This document shows, piece by piece, positions 61,901-64,000 of a stretch of DNA of 64,000 bases (positions within the stretch are counted from its first letter, which is position 1; the number at the start of each line of letters is the position of its first letter). The stretch covers positions 5,161,117 to 5,225,116 of the forward strand of contig NC_020174.2 of the NCBI RefSeq assembly GCF_000224145.3, read 5' to 3'. The position numbers and the translations under genes were made by a program. Under the pieces are notes generated by a model. It had not been told where the DNA came from, ran no database searches, and was given only the letters and a program-made list of their open reading frames with translations. Source of the stretch: Ciona intestinalis (lineage: Eukaryota > Chordata > Ascidiacea > Phlebobranchia > Cionidae).

Positions 61901-64000
61901 TATGGACATATATATGTATTATCTATGTCATAGCTTCACATCCGAAAGATTACATACGTTCAGCTGAACCGGCAAAGTGAAGCAAACACGCGATGAAGTG
62001 ACGTTGTACACCTTTATATGAATTGATGACGTTGTTCCAGCGAACACGAGTCTTTTATTACCTTGATTGCCGAGTAAAGAATCCAACTTCATAGTTACAT
62101 TGATAGCTAAAAATATATAAAACGAGTGACCCACGATGTATACGCTTCGGGTTGTATACCCGCGTGCCTAATAAGCATATTTAAGATAAAATGTTATTAT
62201 TTGACTAGAGGGAGACTTGTTTTATAACTTGGTATGTCAACTTACGTGCTGGTGATGTTAAGACTTGATCATCCGTGTAGAATGCAGTTAAGCACACCGT
62301 CACACTCGTACAAGGAGCTGATGAATTACTGAGACAGTTGATTAAGTCGATAGATGGAGGATTCAAAGTGATTTGTGTTCGAACTTTGACAATCGGTCGA
62401 GCTCGTAAGATAATAATTCTATCGCTGGAAGGTGCTGATATTATCACGTCAGAGTATCCGTTTCCATCTACGTCATTTTGGGCTCCTGTTCCCGATACAA
62501 TAAACCCGCCGAATGTTTTTAACGGTGATGTAACGGACTTCCCGGTTATGCGCTGGAAAATGTTAAAACAATAAATATATATGTATATATAGTAGGGTAA
62601 GGAAAGACAAGACACCTTAAGCACATAATATCTAAATATCCTGATCGTATTCTATAAACCATTCACAACGGTCTACGGGAGTCGTGAGGTTACGATTTTA
62701 TAATTCTTTTATTGTTCTTTGTTTATTGCCAAATGAGACGAGAAAATAGATTGAAAAAGTGTCCTATCTCCCCCCACCATATACTATATGTGCAAAATAC
62801 GTTTCTTAACAAAAAATCAAAACCTGTTTTCGTGTTTCACTCAGTCCTTTGCTGGATCCATAATAAATGTAAACAGCGCCGCTACCGGTTGAAGAAATCT
62901 CTTCAAATGGTGCTCCCACTGCTATGTCGTCATATCCGTTTAAATCTACGTCACCAACCACTGCAACCGACATTCCAAATCGAGCTCCTTTTGCGTTTGA
63001 TCCACTGAGTGATTGTGGGCGGTATGACGCAGATACCTGTATCCCAAATCTCTTATAAAATGTGATCTCATGTTCCATAAGCGTACAGCTTGTTTTATGA
63101 TATATTTCTTCGGGATTGATTACTTAAATATGTATATTGAACGCTCTGTTATTTTCAAAAGTATATGACCTGCATCACGGATATGTTTCTATGGCAGTAT
63201 GAGCTGATACCTTATTGTATAATTCAATATAATTTCTATCTTACCCATTTCTGTAACTTGGTGTCGTTTGGATTGTTGATGAAAACAAAAACTTTTCCTT
63301 GGTCATAACCTGTGGTGACGTTACTGAATAACGGCGCTGAAACAATTAGGTCGTCGAGCGAATCTTTATTGATGTCGACAGCGCAAACAGAATGTCCAAA
63401 ATAAGCTCCTAACTGCCACAAACCCGACGTCTCACTCGGATGTAGAAGAAGAAAGTTGGATGGCGAACTGATTACATTGTTTGATTCGTATATAGCGACC
63501 TGGATCCACCACAGCAAGTGTGCTACCGTTATTTTAAAGCAATATAGCACACTACTATACACAAAACAGCAGCAGTGTTCAACCATAAAGCAGCCATTTT
63601 ATGAAATATGCATTTGAATTAGAATATAGTTTCATGTTCAGTCTATTAGTCCACTTTTATTCTAATATTTCAATAGCTACTAACCATCCCTTTGGAATTG
63701 TATTTCGGGGCTCCGCTTGCCACATAACTAACGTTTCCTCCGAAAAAGTTTCCGCTCGTAACAGAATAACCTTAAAAAAAAGTACGTAAGTCGTTCGCCT
63801 AATTAATAGCATTGTACATGCCGAGATATGTATCTGATAGGCTGGCATTCGATCCACTTGCAGATGCTATATTGGAGTATTCTGTGATGTTAAGCACGCT
63901 TGTGTATTGTGTTGATACGCTTCCTGCAGAAGCGCTGTAATCAACCACAGTTCCTGCTCTATCGTACGAACCAACCGCCCCAACATACATCTTGTTGTTC
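58963..64000 (-). CDS. ITGA: Integrin alpha subunit, array gene 4 (5' part beyond window)
   Basis: The carboxy-terminal two thirds of a fourth paralog; the signal peptide and I domain would lie to the right of the window. Exons seen, approximate: tail 58963-59115, transmembrane 59362-59496, stalk 59604-59690, 59894-60007, 60065-60192, 60254-60365, 60452-60570, 60627-60744, 60805-60886, 60960-61075, 61300-61453, 61501-61727, 61960-62107, FG-GAP 62245-62552, 62821-63038, 63246-63500, 63685-63770 and 63821 to the edge. Calcium loops [20 protein letters not shown] and [10 protein letters not shown] are present. The transmembrane helix matches genes 2 and 3. The tail is the longest and most acidic, [20 protein letters not shown], with AENTDDN repeated 20 residues later, ending QTNADE. 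Whether it has an I domain cannot be seen, but the exons on the left edge of the propeller match the I-domain paralogs closely. Confidence 0.93.
61123..61279 (-). repeat. MITE-family copy, internally deleted
   Basis: AGTAGGGTGGGAGAGGATGG to CCATCTTGCCCTACCCTACT, reverse orientation; the ATATTTGGATATTATGTGC part is missing. Intron between stalk exons of integrin gene 4. Confidence 0.83.
62273..62430 (-). repeat. 158-bp identical block (copy 4)
   Basis: Integrin gene 4 copy, bounded by GATCAT on the low side and GGTGCTGATATTATCACG on the high side. Confidence 0.85.
62591..62784 (+). repeat. MITE-family copy
   Basis: AGTAGGGTAAGGAAAGACAA to GTGTCCTATCTCCCCCCACC, full length, forward orientation, flanked by TATA. 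It lies between two FG-GAP exons of integrin gene 4. Confidence 0.85.

Noticed and set aside
34751..62008. Plus-strand frames antisense to the integrin exons and frames inside MITE copies
   Set aside because: They recur in each paralog only because the sense exon or the repeat is conserved; none has a motif or start context of its own.

Overview
The window is animal nuclear DNA, and the gene content points to a tunicate of the Ciona type. It is AT-rich, with small exons, introns often below 100 bp, canonical GT/AG junctions, chordate gene families (an angiopoietin and I-domain integrins), and many copies of a short palindromic repeat that I associate with Ciona intergenic DNA. A 50-base run of N (31322-31371) shows it is an assembled scaffold.

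Layout: 0.7-6.2 kb (+) holds an angiopoietin-like secreted ligand gene. 7.7-15.3 kb (-) holds a RALGPS-type Ral exchange factor with a very long serine-rich N-terminal extension and a RasGEF domain that I can follow only part way. 15.3-27.2 kb is a large, mostly non-coding interval between the divergent RALGPS and ZNF106 starts. 27.3-31.6 kb (+) is an apparently intronless ZNF106 (zinc fingers, WD40 repeats, zinc fingers). 31.9-32.4 kb (+) is a two-exon PET117, a cytochrome oxidase assembly factor missed by single-frame ORF finding because it is split. 33.9-64.0 kb (-) is a head-to-tail array of four integrin alpha genes with a period of about 8 kb; the fourth runs off the right edge. Each complete gene has about 27 exons: signal peptide, first propeller blades, a von Willebrand A/I domain with a MIDAS motif (genes 1-3), FG-GAP repeats, thigh/calf segments, one transmembrane helix and a short tail.

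The integrin array is the most interesting part. The paralogs share a 158-bp block that is identical in all four copies, and almost identical transmembrane exons in three, while the exons carrying the MIDAS face of the I domain differ strongly. This looks like gene conversion of the scaffold combined with divergence of the ligand-binding face. The GFFKR motif of vertebrate alpha tails is GFFES or GFFKS here. Gene 3 has lost one intron cleanly and carries an extra insert with a small opposite-strand ORF. About 17 MITE-like repeats sit in introns and spacers of the array at positions that mostly differ between paralogs. Known ascidian I-domain integrins include a haemocyte complement receptor, so an innate immune role is plausible but is inference. 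Exon coordinates were assigned by eye from splice motifs and reading phase; the RALGPS and angiopoietin chains were checked for phase at every junction.
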